DNA of 64,000 nt from Nonlabens dokdonensis DSW-6 (GCF_000332115.1 NC_020156.1:682001-746000), one strand, 5' to 3'. Shown: positions 8,864 through 17,333, counted from the first letter of the stretch. Program-made: numbers and translations. Notes: generated by a model not told the origin, from the letters alone.

Positions 8864-9339
8864 TTAGGAAATACTCTTGCTTTAAACCCTTTAGGAATCA
8901 TCAATTTTTCAGAATCGTACATGTTGATGTAAAGAACTAAAGTGTCTGTACTTCCCTCATGGTAGACAGCATATTTATCAAGAAGTGCTTGACCATAAGC
9001 AGAATTTTCTGAAGGTTGAGGACAACAACTGCCTATCCTGTAGTATTCCAGCTCTTCTCCTTGAGGACCTGCCAGCGCATTAAGAAACCTGCGCTCATTA
9101 GTTGGACCTTCACTTTCAGCAGCTCCACCTACTTTAATAGCATTTTCTGGTTCAAAACCATAAGAAGAATCATCAGCATATTTCTCCACTAGAAACGCAT
9201 ATTTATTTACTAAAATCTGCGGATGTTTGCCGTCACTCTTTGTAATGACGTTGTCCTTTGTTTTAGAAACTGCAGCTTTTTGAGAACCGCAAGCTGTAAT
9301 AAAAAGAGCAATTAAAATGGTGTAAATAATATTCTTCAT
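8860..9339 (-). CDS. Lipoprotein, conserved in Bacteroidota
   Basis: 159 residues with a lipoprotein signal (ALFITAC, lipid Cys at 17). The body has a conserved-looking GSCCP motif and, near the end, LYINMYDSEKLMIPKGF. I associate this pattern with a Bacteroidota lipoprotein family sometimes mislabelled as KDO-8-P synthase. No aldolase motif is present. The vicinal Cys pair could bind metal or form a disulfide. It is convergent with the AraC regulator and has its own upstream region. Confidence 0.7.
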   Translation of the reverse strand: MKNIIYTILIALFITACGSQKAAVSKTKDNVITKSDGKHPQILVNKYAFLVEKYADDSSYGFEPENAIKVGGAAESEGPTNERRFLNALAGPQGEELEYYRIGSCCPQPSENSAYGQALLDKYAVYHEGSTDTLVLYINMYDSEKLMIPKGFKARVFPN

Positions 9340-9468
9340 GGTTGGTTTTTGTTATAAATATAAATAAAACAGTACTTTTAATGTTGAATTTATTCTTGGA
9401 AATGAATTCCTTATTGGATCTTAACGAGATATGCTGAAAATCGTAAAGAATAGGATTAACCTAATTTA

Positions 9469-10098
9469 ATGAAAACAATAATGAAAAAAACAGTTCTTCA
9501 AATCGCGCTTTCCGTTTTGTTACTTGGCTTATTTCCAGTAGTAACTTCTGCTCAAGAAAAAAGTAAAAGCAGTTTGTTCAATGTATCTTTTAGGACTGGA
9601 ATAGCTTCTTATGAAATTGAGAATAATTCAAAATCTGTGTCTGTAAATTATGGTGCTTATTTTCTCAAAGAGTTTGAAATAGGTTCTAAAAGTGTCATTA
9701 ATACTGGACTAGGAGTAAATAATTTTCTTTTTGACTTTCAAAATGCAAATGGTCAATCCATTAATGCTCAAAACACTTTTATTGAACTTCCTGTTGGATA
9801 TAAACGCTATAGCTATAATCAAGATAGAGATAAAGCTTTTGTTACGGAAATAGGAATTATCAATAGATTAAAGGTTAATGAAGAATACACCTCTTTTCCA
9901 GATGTGAATATTGAGAAAGATTTAGGGTACAACTTAGGTGCTATCGTAGGCTTGGGATACCATACTTCGATATATGATTATGGAAGTCTTGAAATGGGCT
10001 TGATACTGGCAACCGACTTTTTGAATAGTGGTTATGATAATTCCAATATTATTGATAACCAGGTGAGTCTATATTTTACTTTCAAATTTTTACGTTAA
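9469..10098 (+). CDS. Outer-membrane beta-barrel protein
   Basis: 209 residues with a signal peptide (core LQIALSVLLLGLFPVVTSAQ). The mature part is made of alternating amphipathic strands ending in an aromatic residue (SLYFTFKFLR), the usual C-terminal signature of Bacteroidota porin-family outer-membrane barrels of about eight strands. The start could be the ATG at 9469 or the one at 9481; both leave the signal peptide intact. It is monocistronic and followed by a bidirectional terminator. Substrate unknown. Confidence 0.75.
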   Translation: MKTIMKKTVLQIALSVLLLGLFPVVTSAQEKSKSSLFNVSFRTGIASYEIENNSKSVSVNYGAYFLKEFEIGSKSVINTGLGVNNFLFDFQNANGQSINAQNTFIELPVGYKRYSYNQDRDKAFVTEIGIINRLKVNEEYTSFPDVNIEKDLGYNLGAIVGLGYHTSIYDYGSLEMGLILATDFLNSGYDNSNIIDNQVSLYFTFKFLR

Positions 10099-10173
10099 TA
10101 ATTAATTTCAGCTAGAATCTATATTTTCATAGTTTAAACTTGAAAAACTGAGAACTATCTAAAAACAGAAAAA

Positions 10174-10206
10174 AAACAGGCCTATTCTTAAAGAACAAAC
10201 CTGTTT
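10174..10206. terminator. Bidirectional terminator
   Basis: AAACAGG (10174-10180) pairs with CCTGTTT (10200-10206), preceded by an A-run and followed by T-rich sequence, between two convergent genes. Confidence 0.6.
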
Positions 10207-10242
10207 CTACTAACCAACTATGAAAATCTAGTTCTTGAATCT

Positions 10243-10791
10243 TTATGCTAATTCCAATTCAAGAGGTTGTGCTGCTGGAAAATCAACAGGCACTTGTGTT
10301 GTGTTGTGGATGTAATTTGAAATCGTCTTTTCACCAACTAAAACAATTGTATCAATAAGGTTTTCCTGAGAGTAACCAGCTGCAAGAAATTTGTCGACAA
10401 TAACATTATCTGCTTTACCTCTATTTTCTGTAATATTTTTTGCAAGTTGTGCTAGAGCATCATAACTGCTTTGGAAAGAAGCTTTACCAGCTCTTAATTC
10501 TAAGATTTGCTCTTCTGTAAAACCATTTCCTTTAGCGATTGCTGTATGAGCTGCAAGACAGTAAGAACAGCCATTTACCTCACTTACTGCTAGATTCACC
10601 ACTTCTTTTTCTTTATTATTAAGTGATGTTTTTGAACCTGCAAAAGTCAGATAATTACTTAACGCATAATCAGAAAGTGCATAAGTCGCATATAAGTTAG
10701 GTACGAAACCTACTTGCTTTTCTAAATTATCAAAAATTCCCTGATTTGTTTCACTTACTTCAGTTCTACTCGGTACATTAAATGTTGCCAT
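10243..10791 (-). CDS. Carboxymuconolactone decarboxylase / AhpD-family protein
   Basis: 182 residues. The core motif EVNGCSYCLAAH gives the redox pair Cys75 and Cys78 with His82, the signature of AhpD-like peroxidase-associated proteins. The family uses the CxxC to reduce peroxides or peroxiredoxin partners. The N-terminal half has the usual helical CMD arrangement (QVGFVPNLYATYALSD). It is cytoplasmic and stands alone, facing a terminator. A role in oxidative stress is the family-level expectation, with the partner reductase unknown. Confidence 0.85.
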   Translation of the reverse strand: MATFNVPSRTEVSETNQGIFDNLEKQVGFVPNLYATYALSDYALSNYLTFAGSKTSLNNKEKEVVNLAVSEVNGCSYCLAAHTAIAKGNGFTEEQILELRAGKASFQSSYDALAQLAKNITENRGKADNVIVDKFLAAGYSQENLIDTIVLVGEKTISNYIHNTTQVPVDFPAAQPLELELA

Positions 10792-10919
10792 AATATTATA
10801 TTTTAAATTAGTATTAATGTTTACCCCTTAGGATAGGACAAAGATGCAGCAACAAGTAGGTTGAAAAAAGAAAGGTATTTCCTAGTTGCTGGTTGATTGT
10901 TCCCTAATTAGTATTAATT

Positions 10920-10934
10920 GCTTTCGCGAAAGCG
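10920..10934. repeat. Palindrome copy upstream of nrtR
   Basis: GCTTTCGCGAAAGCG (one outer base altered), 40 bp upstream of the first candidate NrtR operator. Not translated if the ATG at 11002 is the start. Confidence 0.85.
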
Positions 10935-10971
10935 AGATCCTGATAAACCTCATTATTATAGTTCTAAAAGT

Positions 10972-10998
10972 TATATTTGCGTATATAAAACACAATGG
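10972..10998 (+). promoter_or_regulatory. Promoter and candidate NrtR operator 1
   Basis: TATTTGCGT (10974-10982), a 7-bp spacer and ACACAA (10990-10995) form an interrupted inverted repeat matching the two operators before nadV. It overlaps TATATTTG at 10972-10979, which fits the Bacteroidota -7 consensus TAnnTTTG. It lies only 3 bp upstream of the nrtR start, which suggests autoregulation. Confidence 0.65.
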
Positions 10999-11001
10999 TT
11001 C

Positions 11002-11685
11002 ATGTCTTTTCCTAATCCGCAAATCAAGCTTACAGTAGATGCCGTTGTATTCGGTTATGAAGCTGGTAATATCTCGGTGCTTCTTATTCAAAGAAAGTAC
11101 GATCCGTTTAAAGGAAAATGGGCGCTACCTGGAGGTTTTGTTTTAGAAGAAGAGTCATTAGAAGAAGCAGTAGAACGAGAATTAAGAGAAGAAACAGGCG
11201 TCGCTATCAATTATTTAGAACAGCTGTACACTTTTGGTGGAGTAAATCGTGATCCTCGTGGTCGTGTAGTTTCTGTGGCTTACTTTGGATTGATCCATCC
11301 AGATGGTCATACCCTTGAGGCCTCAACAGATGCTGAAGCCGCTAAATGGTTTGACATCAACGATCTTCCTCAACTATCTTTTGACCACAGTCATATTCTT
11401 GATATGGCAATTGAGCGATTGAAAGGTAAGATTACTTATGAACCCATAGGATTTGAATTGTTAGATACTAAATTCCCTTTTTCAGATTTAGAAAAACTCT
11501 ACAGCACTCTTCTTGGTCGTCCGGTAGACCGACGTAATTTCCGTAAGAAAATCAACAGCTTAAAAATTCTCGACGAACTTGACGAGAAAATTTCGTTAGG
11601 TGCTGGTCGCCCTGCAAGTCTCTTTAGATTTAACGAGACTCGCTACAAACAGCTGCAAAAAGAAGGAATTATCTTCGAAATTTAA
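11002..11685 (+). CDS. nrtR: NrtR-type Nudix regulator of NAD metabolism
   Basis: 227 residues from the ATG at 11002. An upstream in-frame start at 10918 would translate through the palindrome and operator and is rejected. The N-terminal half is a Nudix domain with an intact box (GFVLEEESLEEAVERE followed by LREETGV, matching Gx5Ex7REUxEExGU). The C-terminal ~80 residues form a winged-helix domain (FRKKINSLKILDELDE...). NrtR proteins bind ADP-ribose or related nucleotides and control NAD salvage genes. The following nadV gene and three matching operators support this. The intact box suggests it may still hydrolyse ADP-ribose. Confidence 0.88.
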   Translation: MSFPNPQIKLTVDAVVFGYEAGNISVLLIQRKYDPFKGKWALPGGFVLEEESLEEAVERELREETGVAINYLEQLYTFGGVNRDPRGRVVSVAYFGLIHPDGHTLEASTDAEAAKWFDINDLPQLSFDHSHILDMAIERLKGKITYEPIGFELLDTKFPFSDLEKLYSTLLGRPVDRRNFRKKINSLKILDELDEKISLGAGRPASLFRFNETRYKQLQKEGIIFEI

Positions 11686-11704
11686 AGCGTTTTTAAATCA
11701 GTTC

Positions 11705-11720
11705 CGCTTTCGCGAAAGCG
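11705..11720. repeat. 16-bp palindrome copy (intergenic nrtR-nadV)
   Basis: Perfect CGCTTTCGCGAAAGCG, 20 bp after the nrtR stop and 9 bp before the second candidate operator. Confidence 0.9.
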
Positions 11721-11728
11721 TTAAAAAA

Positions 11729-11753
11729 TATTTGTGTAAAATAAACACAAATA
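11729..11753 (+). promoter_or_regulatory. Candidate NrtR operator 2
   Basis: Perfect inverted repeat: TATTTGTGT (11729-11737), 7-bp spacer, ACACAAATA (11745-11753). Same arms and spacing as the sites at 10974 and 11783. Confidence 0.7.
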
Positions 11754-11780
11754 AACTTGTGGCTGTATATTCTATTCGTC

Positions 11781-11807
11781 TATATTTGCGTTATAATTAC
11801 ACAAATA
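11781..11807 (+). promoter_or_regulatory. nadV promoter and candidate NrtR operator 3
   Basis: TATTTGCGT (11783-11791), 7-bp spacer, ACACAAATA (11799-11807), one mismatch between arms. It overlaps TATATTTG (11781-11788), a match to the -7 consensus, with a TTG at 11757-11759 spaced 21 bp upstream. The nadV ATG follows 6 bp downstream. Confidence 0.7.
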
Positions 11808-11813
11808 AATAAT

Positions 11814-13268
11814 ATGAACGGTTTACTCTTAACTGACGGATATAAAACAGGACACCACCTACAATACCCAAATGGTACAGAAGAAGTATATTCTAACTGG
11901 ACTTCTCGTAGCAATAAATACGCTCCAGACGGTTGTGAAAAAGTGGTTTCCTTTGGTCAGCAATATGTAATCCAGTGGTTGCATGATTATTTTGAAACTC
12001 ATTTCTTCTCGTTACCTAAAGAAAAGGTATGTCACGAAATAGAAGAAGAACTTTCCCTTTATTTAGGGACTGCATACGATGCTTCTCATTATAGAGCTTT
12101 ACATGATTTAGGTTATCTACCTATACGAGTTAAATCGCTTCCAGAAGGCGAAGAAGTTGCGATACGTATCCCTATGCTTACGATGGTAAATACTCATAAA
12201 GAGTTTTATTGGGTTACTAATTTTCTAGAAACCATTTTAAGCTCGATGTTATGGCAACCCATGACCTCTGCTTCTATTGCGTTGCTTTACAAACGTATTT
12301 TTAAAAAATGGGCGTTAAAAACCGATCTGGAAAACCTCTCATTTATAGATTTTCAAGGACATGATTTTTCTATGCGAGGAATGGGTGGTTTACAAAGTGC
12401 GCTTTCCTCAGGAATGGGTCATGCTGCCGTATTTTTAGGCTCTGATACACTTCCTGTCATTAGCGGAATGCGCAAATACTATAATGCGCAGGGTTTTGTA
12501 ATAGGATCTGTAAATGCAACCGAGCATTCTGTGATGTGCGCTGGAACTAAGGATGATGAAATAGGGACTTTTAGAAACTTGATAAACACCTACCCTACAG
12601 GAATTTTATCTGTTGTAAGCGATACTTGGGATTTATGGAAAGTGATGACTTCTTATTTACCTATTTTAAAAGAAGAAATTATGAGTCGCGATGGTAAACT
12701 GGTCATACGTCCTGACAGTGGCGACCCAACAGATATCATTTGTGGCACAAATTCTAAAATCGGCAGATCATCTCCTCAAGAAAAAGGCGTTGTAGAGTTA
12801 TTATGGGAAACTTTTGGAGGAAATACAAATAATCAGGGTTTCAAAGTACTTGATCCTCACATAGGCGCTATTTATGGAGATAGTATCACCACAGAACGTG
12901 CTGAAAATATTTGCCAGCGACTGTATGATAAAGGTTTTGCTTCTACAAATGTGGTTTTAGGAATCGGTTCTTTTACCTATCAGTTTAAAACGAGAGATAC
13001 CTTTGGTTTTGCAATGAAAGCAACTTCTGTCGTGGTAAACGGTGAGCGCAGAGAGATATTTAAAGACCCTATTACAGATGATGGCGTAAAGAAATCGGCT
13101 AAAGGGCTGGTTAAAGTGATCAAAGAAAATAAGGAGTATATCTTAGCAGATGAAGTGAGTGAAGAAGAAGAAAAAGAAGGAGCGTTAAAAATTATTTATG
13201 AAGATGGCCGCTTTCGCGAAAGCGTAACACTACAACAAATAAGAGAACGCATTAATAACATTTTATAA
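11814..13268 (+). CDS. nadV: Nicotinamide phosphoribosyltransferase
   Basis: 484 residues from the ATG at 11814, the usual length for NAMPT/NadV. The enzyme joins nicotinamide and PRPP to give NMN, the entry step of NAD salvage. Family landmarks are the N-terminal LLTDGYKTGHHLQYP, the catalytic-His block VNATEHSVMCAG, and the PRPP/phosphate-binding VIRPDSGDP. It is followed 10 bp later by a PRPP-synthetase-like gene that could supply the co-substrate, and preceded by NrtR with its operators. The C-terminal region carries the palindrome read as RFRES, immediately before the last ~15 residues. Confidence 0.95.
   Translation: MNGLLLTDGYKTGHHLQYPNGTEEVYSNWTSRSNKYAPDGCEKVVSFGQQYVIQWLHDYFETHFFSLPKEKVCHEIEEELSLYLGTAYDASHYRALHDLGYLPIRVKSLPEGEEVAIRIPMLTMVNTHKEFYWVTNFLETILSSMLWQPMTSASIALLYKRIFKKWALKTDLENLSFIDFQGHDFSMRGMGGLQSALSSGMGHAAVFLGSDTLPVISGMRKYYNAQGFVIGSVNATEHSVMCAGTKDDEIGTFRNLINTYPTGILSVVSDTWDLWKVMTSYLPILKEEIMSRDGKLVIRPDSGDPTDIICGTNSKIGRSSPQEKGVVELLWETFGGNTNNQGFKVLDPHIGAIYGDSITTERAENICQRLYDKGFASTNVVLGIGSFTYQFKTRDTFGFAMKATSVVVNGERREIFKDPITDDGVKKSAKGLVKVIKENKEYILADEVSEEEEKEGALKIIYEDGRFRESVTLQQIRERINNIL
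13209..13224. repeat. 16-bp palindrome copy (RFRES frame)
   Basis: Perfect copy in the 3' end of nadV, read as GRFRESVT, the only clear coding copy in this frame. Confidence 0.9.
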
Positions 13269-13278
13269 AAAACGAGCG

Positions 13279-14040
13279 ATGAGTTACGAGATCAAAAAGT
13301 TTAAAGACGGGCAAATAGCTTCAAAAATTACTAAGCAAACTGATTTACATATCAAAATACGTGGCAACAGTTATGAAGATTTATTTACCATCGCCTCTAT
13401 AAAAGAGGCTTGGGATGCTGCTCATAATCTGGATAAAACAGTGACTTCTATTTTAACGATATATTGTTTAATGGCACAGAGATCAGATAGACGTTTTAAT
13501 GAGAAAGAATCTTTTGATCTTAAAGTGGTAGCACGTTTTATTAATAGTTTAAAGTTTGATAAAGTTGAAATACTGCATCCACATAGTGCGATTTCTTTGG
13601 CGATGATTGATAACTCGACAGCTCTAGATCATTTTGAATATGTAGAACGAGCTTTTAAGGAAATAGGTCATCCTGTTTTAGTCAGTCCAGATGCAGGAGC
13701 TTATAAAACCACTCACCAAATCGCAGAATTGTTACATGCAGATTTGGTGCCAAGCAATAAAGTACGTGTTAATGGCGCGCCACAAATCAGTATTCAAGGA
13801 GATGTAAAAGGAAAGAAATGCCTGATTATTGATGACCTTGCAGATGGCGGCAGGACTTTTAAAAACCTCGCTCAAGAATTAAAAAATCAAGGAGCAACAG
13901 CGGTTTATCTCTATGTGACTCATGGCCAATTTAACTATGGCTTTGAAGAATTAAAAGAAGTGATTGATAAAATATATTGTACTAATAGTTACAAAGATAT
14001 TGAAGATGCGTTTGTGACGCAGTTTACGGTGGTTGAATAA
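13279..14040 (+). CDS. PRPP synthetase-like phosphoribosyltransferase
   Basis: 253 residues, shorter than housekeeping ribose-phosphate pyrophosphokinase (~310). The C-terminal half has the PRPP-binding loop LIIDDLADGGRTF and the preceding KVRVNGAPQ segment. The N-terminal half keeps the Prs-like fold pattern (HPHSAISLAMIDN). Together with NadV this makes a two-step route from ribose 5-phosphate and nicotinamide to NMN, as in some phage NAD-salvage gene pairs. It is 10 bp downstream of nadV and in the same operon. It may be a pathway-dedicated Prs. Confidence 0.85.
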   Translation: MSYEIKKFKDGQIASKITKQTDLHIKIRGNSYEDLFTIASIKEAWDAAHNLDKTVTSILTIYCLMAQRSDRRFNEKESFDLKVVARFINSLKFDKVEILHPHSAISLAMIDNSTALDHFEYVERAFKEIGHPVLVSPDAGAYKTTHQIAELLHADLVPSNKVRVNGAPQISIQGDVKGKKCLIIDDLADGGRTFKNLAQELKNQGATAVYLYVTHGQFNYGFEELKEVIDKIYCTNSYKDIEDAFVTQFTVVE

Positions 14041-14088
14041 GCTATTTTATTTACAATGCTTTTGCAAAAAAAGTAGAAATTAAGAGTT

Positions 14089-14613
14089 ATGGAGTTTAAA
14101 GAATTTGAAATTAAATCAAGTACAACTGGTTTCCCTAACCATCCTTTATACAATGAACTTTGTGAAAAAGCTAATTTACTTTTACCCCAACTAAGTTTTA
14201 AAAAGCATTGTATAAGGCGTGGTAAAATATCCTTCATATCGCCAGAAGGTATGACAGTAACCGTTGTACATCAAGGATATGATATGCCATCAATTTGCAT
14301 CGGAAATCAATCAGTTGCTGAATTAATTACAAGCTGGAAACCTTTAGAATATTATTTAGATAACAAAACACCGTTATATAATAAACACAATCAAATAGCA
14401 TCATTCTATAATTTTGAATTTGATTACGATTTAATCAAAAGTCATTATAAAGAGCTATTAAATATCGTAAATAATTCTGAGGCTTATAACAAATGGATTT
14501 CTCAAGTAGATTTTGATAGTGTTTTTGAAAATAAATATAATTACGCTTTCGCGAAAGCGGGAAAAAAATCAAATGAAAACAACAACATTATACAGACCTG
14601 TTGGATTAATTGA
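14089..14613 (+). CDS. Hypothetical protein of the NAD/ADP-ribose island
   Basis: 174 residues, soluble, no recognised motif. The body to about residue 152 looks like a mixed alpha/beta protein. The tail reads YAFAKA then about 17 polar residues, and its coding sequence starts with the 16-bp palindrome (14544-14559) and runs 41 bp into the next gene in another frame. The tail therefore looks acquired: the original stop probably lay near the palindrome. It is placed between the PRPP-synthetase-like gene and the crystallin-J1-like gene and is probably in the operon. Confidence 0.6.
   Translation: MEFKEFEIKSSTTGFPNHPLYNELCEKANLLLPQLSFKKHCIRRGKISFISPEGMTVTVVHQGYDMPSICIGNQSVAELITSWKPLEYYLDNKTPLYNKHNQIASFYNFEFDYDLIKSHYKELLNIVNNSEAYNKWISQVDFDSVFENKYNYAFAKAGKKSNENNNIIQTCWIN
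14544..14559. repeat. 16-bp palindrome copy (AFAKA frame)
   Basis: Perfect copy near the 3' end of the gene at 14089-14613, read as YAFAKAG. Confidence 0.9.
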
Positions 14614-14989
14614 GTTACAATTGATATATGATACAGGATTTACAGCTTTTCCTCCAAGGTTAGAATGGCAACCCATATTCTATCCTGTGATGAACGAAGC
14701 ATATGCTATTGAAATCGCAACTAAATGGAATCTTGACGATAAAAGTTCTGGATATTCAGGATTTGTAACTTCTTTTGAAGTTGACGAAGAATTTCTAAAA
14801 AGATACAATGTAGAAAATGTGGGTGGAAAGATTCACAATGAATTATGGGTTCCATCAAGTGAAATGGATTTATTTAATGCACATATTAAGGGAGAGATCA
14901 AAGTCACAAAAATGTACTTTGGATCTAAGTTTCAGTATCCAGAACAAGAAGGACTGAAACATTTAATTAAACAACATGAACAAAAATAA
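14573..14989 (+). CDS. ADP-ribosylation/crystallin-J1-type small protein
   Basis: 138 residues from the ATG at 14573; an upstream ATG at 14513 would start inside the previous gene. The opening TTLYRPVGLIELQLI, then FPPRLEWQPIFYPVMNEAYA, is a pattern I know from Bacteroidota proteins annotated as ADP-ribosylation/crystallin J1. No enzymatic reaction is established from sequence. Its place directly before KptA (14-bp overlap) and near a macrodomain gene fits a role in ADP-ribose chemistry. Medium confidence in the family name, low in any function. Confidence 0.65.
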   Translation: MKTTTLYRPVGLIELQLIYDTGFTAFPPRLEWQPIFYPVMNEAYAIEIATKWNLDDKSSGYSGFVTSFEVDEEFLKRYNVENVGGKIHNELWVPSSEMDLFNAHIKGEIKVTKMYFGSKFQYPEQEGLKHLIKQHEQK

Positions 14990-15515
14990 TATTAGTCGTT
15001 TTCTAAGTCTGGTACTGAGACACGACCCAAGTAAAATAGGAATCACACTGGATAATCAAGGCTGGATAGCAGTTGATACTTTACTAACACAACTAAAAGA
15101 ACATGATAAGGAAATAAGTTTTGATACTTTAAAAAATGTAGTAGAAACTAATGACAAACAACGATTTGCTTTTAATGAAGATCAAACTAAAATTAGAGCA
15201 AATCAAGGACATTCTATTACGGTAGATTTAAAATATAGACCTTTAGAACCACCAGAATTATTATATCATGGAACTGTAGCTAAATTTGTGGATGGTATCA
15301 AAGAAAAAGGACTGCTCAAAATGAATAGGCACCACGTCCATTTAAGTGAATCTCTTGAAACAGCAATTAAAGTAGGTGCAAGACGAGGGAAACCGATTAT
15401 TTTAACCGTACAGGCAACCGCCATGTATAAGGCTGGATATCAATTTTATAAATCTGAAAATCAAGTTTGGTTAACAGATGTAGTTCCCACTAATTATATA
15501 GAGTTTAAAAGATGA
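14976..15515 (+). CDS. kptA: RNA 2'-phosphotransferase KptA/Tpt1
   Basis: 179 residues, the normal size. Tpt1/KptA removes an internal 2'-phosphate from RNA using NAD, releasing nicotinamide and ADP-ribose 1'',2''-cyclic phosphate. The visible signature residues are LSLVLRHDP at the N-terminus (family Arg-His), then LYHGT, HVHLSES and the Arg of GARRGKP. It overlaps its upstream neighbour by 14 bp and its downstream neighbour by 4 bp, so it is tightly coupled. In bacteria the RNA substrate is uncertain. Here the product could feed the nearby macrodomain and phosphatase. Confidence 0.92.
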   Translation: MNKNNISRFLSLVLRHDPSKIGITLDNQGWIAVDTLLTQLKEHDKEISFDTLKNVVETNDKQRFAFNEDQTKIRANQGHSITVDLKYRPLEPPELLYHGTVAKFVDGIKEKGLLKMNRHHVHLSESLETAIKVGARRGKPIILTVQATAMYKAGYQFYKSENQVWLTDVVPTNYIEFKR

Positions 15516-16240
15516 GAACACTTGTTATAGGAGATATCCACGGCGGTTATAAAGCTCTTTTACAAATATTAGATCGAGCAGAAGTAACTCCTGAAGACCA
15601 ACTTATCTTTTTAGGAGATTATGTCGATGGGTGGAGCGAGGCAGCTCAGAGTATTGACAAATTAATTGAGCTTTCAAAAATTATCAAATGTATTTTCATA
15701 AGAGGAAATCACGATGTGTGGTGTGGTCAATGGTTAAATAAGGGTACGATGAATCCTATATGGTTAGAACATGGCGGTAGAGAAACGATAGAAAGTTATA
15801 TAAAAACTGGTTTACTGACAGATCCAAAACACAAACAGTTTTTCAATCAATTACAAGATTATCATATAAATGAAGAAAACAAGCTTTTTCTACATGCTGG
15901 ATTCTCTTCCATGCATGGCGTTACAGGAGAAGAATATGCTTCAAATTTTTATTGGGATCGCACATTATGGGAAGCTGCCTTACTCGCTGATAAAATCCCT
16001 AAAGAAGTTTTAAGAGAACAATCACCGCAACGTTTCTCTCATTATAAAGAGATTTTTATAGGACATACACCTACAACAAATTACAATCAATTAGAACCTA
16101 TGAAAGCTTATAATGTCTTCAATGTGGATACAGGAGCTGCTTTTAAAGGCAAATTAACTATAATGGATATAGAGACTAAAGAGTTTTGGCAGAGCGACCG
16201 ATTGTATAAATTGTATGCTAATGAAAAGGGACGGAATTAA
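15512..16240 (+). CDS. Calcineurin-like metallophosphoesterase
   Basis: 242 residues with the full set of PP2A/ApaH-type metal motifs: GDIHGGY near the N-terminus, GDYVDGW, RGNHDVW, a central LHAGF and a late GHTPT. These coordinate two metal ions and hydrolyse phosphoesters, such as phosphoproteins, dinucleoside polyphosphates or cyclic phosphates. The start overlaps kptA (ATGA-type), so both are made together. A plausible but unproven role is trimming the cyclic phosphate of the KptA product. A generic protein phosphatase is the alternative. Confidence 0.85.
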   Translation: MRTLVIGDIHGGYKALLQILDRAEVTPEDQLIFLGDYVDGWSEAAQSIDKLIELSKIIKCIFIRGNHDVWCGQWLNKGTMNPIWLEHGGRETIESYIKTGLLTDPKHKQFFNQLQDYHINEENKLFLHAGFSSMHGVTGEEYASNFYWDRTLWEAALLADKIPKEVLREQSPQRFSHYKEIFIGHTPTTNYNQLEPMKAYNVFNVDTGAAFKGKLTIMDIETKEFWQSDRLYKLYANEKGRN

Positions 16241-16252
16241 AAGTAGTAAAAT

Positions 16253-16801
16253 ATGGAAATACATCAAAAAACGGAAAAGATATGGACCGTTCCTAACCTT
16301 TTAACTTCTAAAGAGTGCGACGACCTCATAATATTTAGTGAGCAAAAAGGATTTTCTGAAGCAGATGTAGGACTTAGCTCTGGATCTAAAATGATGAAAA
16401 ATGTAAGAGATAATTACCGCCTTATTTATGAGGATCAAAAATTAGCTAGAAATTTAGAAGATAAGTTTCTAGGTCATTCGTATTTTATGGTAGATGCAAT
16501 GCCACCTTTATATTTAAATGAACGTTTTCGTTTTTACAGATATGAAACCGGACAGCGTTTTAAAAGACATATAGATGGACGTGTAAAAAAAGATCATACA
16601 CAAGAAAGCCGAGTAACATTCATGGTTTATTTAAATGATGATTTTTCCGGCGGTGAAACCACTTTTGAAGAACTTATGATACAACCTAAAAAAGGAATGG
16701 CACTTCTATTTGTTCATGAACAAAAACATGAAAGTAAACCTATCACTGATGGAGTCAAATATGTTCTAAGAAGTGATATTATGTATAATTGTCAATCATG
16801 A
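16253..16801 (+). CDS. 2OG-Fe(II) oxygenase, prolyl-4-hydroxylase type
   Basis: 182 residues. The iron ligands are visible as HIDGR (His and Asp) and the later EQKHESKP (His), with an Arg/Lys (KYVLRSD) that would hold 2-oxoglutarate. The core RFRFYRYETGQRFKRH is typical of P4H-like enzymes. Such enzymes hydroxylate protein or small-molecule substrates with O2. The stop overlaps the macrodomain start as ATGA. The substrate is unknown. Its constant company with ADP-ribose genes here suggests a modification role in the same process. Confidence 0.85.
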   Translation: MEIHQKTEKIWTVPNLLTSKECDDLIIFSEQKGFSEADVGLSSGSKMMKNVRDNYRLIYEDQKLARNLEDKFLGHSYFMVDAMPPLYLNERFRFYRYETGQRFKRHIDGRVKKDHTQESRVTFMVYLNDDFSGGETTFEELMIQPKKGMALLFVHEQKHESKPITDGVKYVLRSDIMYNCQS

Positions 16802-17313
16802 ACATTAAAATAATACAAGGAGACATCACCACCGTAAGTACAGAAGCGATCGTAAACGCTGCAAACTCTTCTTTATTAGGCGGCTCTGGAGTTGATGGTG
16901 CCATACATCGCAAGGGTGGAACAGCTATTCTAGAAGCCTGTAAAAAAATAAAAGCTGCACAAGGTAAATGTGCGGTAGGACAAGCAGTGATTACTACAGC
17001 TGGAAAACTACCTGCTCAATATGTTATTCATACTGTAGGACCTGTATGGAATGATGGCGGTTGTGAAAAGGTACAACTATTAAGTCAGTGTTATGAAAAT
17101 GCCATGAAACTTGCTATCAATCAGCATTCAAACAGTATCGCATTTCCATGTATCAGTACTGGGATTTATAAATTTCCAAAAGAACTTGCTGCAAGCACAG
17201 CAATACAAACCATACTTAAATTTAAAGATCAAAAAATCATTAGAGAAGTAACGTTTGTTTGTTATGAATCGGTTGACTTTGAAATTTATAATCAACTAAT
17301 AAAAACATTATGA
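16798..17313 (+). CDS. Macrodomain protein (YmdB/MacroD type)
   Basis: 171 residues from the ATG at 16798, which overlaps the previous stop. A TTG at 16789 is less likely. It has the ADP-ribose-binding block VNAANSSLLGGSGVDGAIH with the catalytic-type Asp, then the phosphate loop CISTGIYKFP. Members remove ADP-ribose from proteins or hydrolyse O-acetyl-ADP-ribose and ADP-ribose 1''-phosphate. It is the last gene of the coupled run from kptA and would logically act on ADP-ribose species made by NAD-consuming enzymes here. Confidence 0.93.
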   Translation: MNIKIIQGDITTVSTEAIVNAANSSLLGGSGVDGAIHRKGGTAILEACKKIKAAQGKCAVGQAVITTAGKLPAQYVIHTVGPVWNDGGCEKVQLLSQCYENAMKLAINQHSNSIAFPCISTGIYKFPKELAASTAIQTILKFKDQKIIREVTFVCYESVDFEIYNQLIKTL

Positions 17314-17333
17314 GTAGGAGATCGGTTTATTTC

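Noticed and set aside
10918..11001. Upstream extension of the nrtR reading frame
   Set aside because: It would translate the palindrome and the operator/promoter. The ATG at 11002 starts the Nudix domain cleanly.
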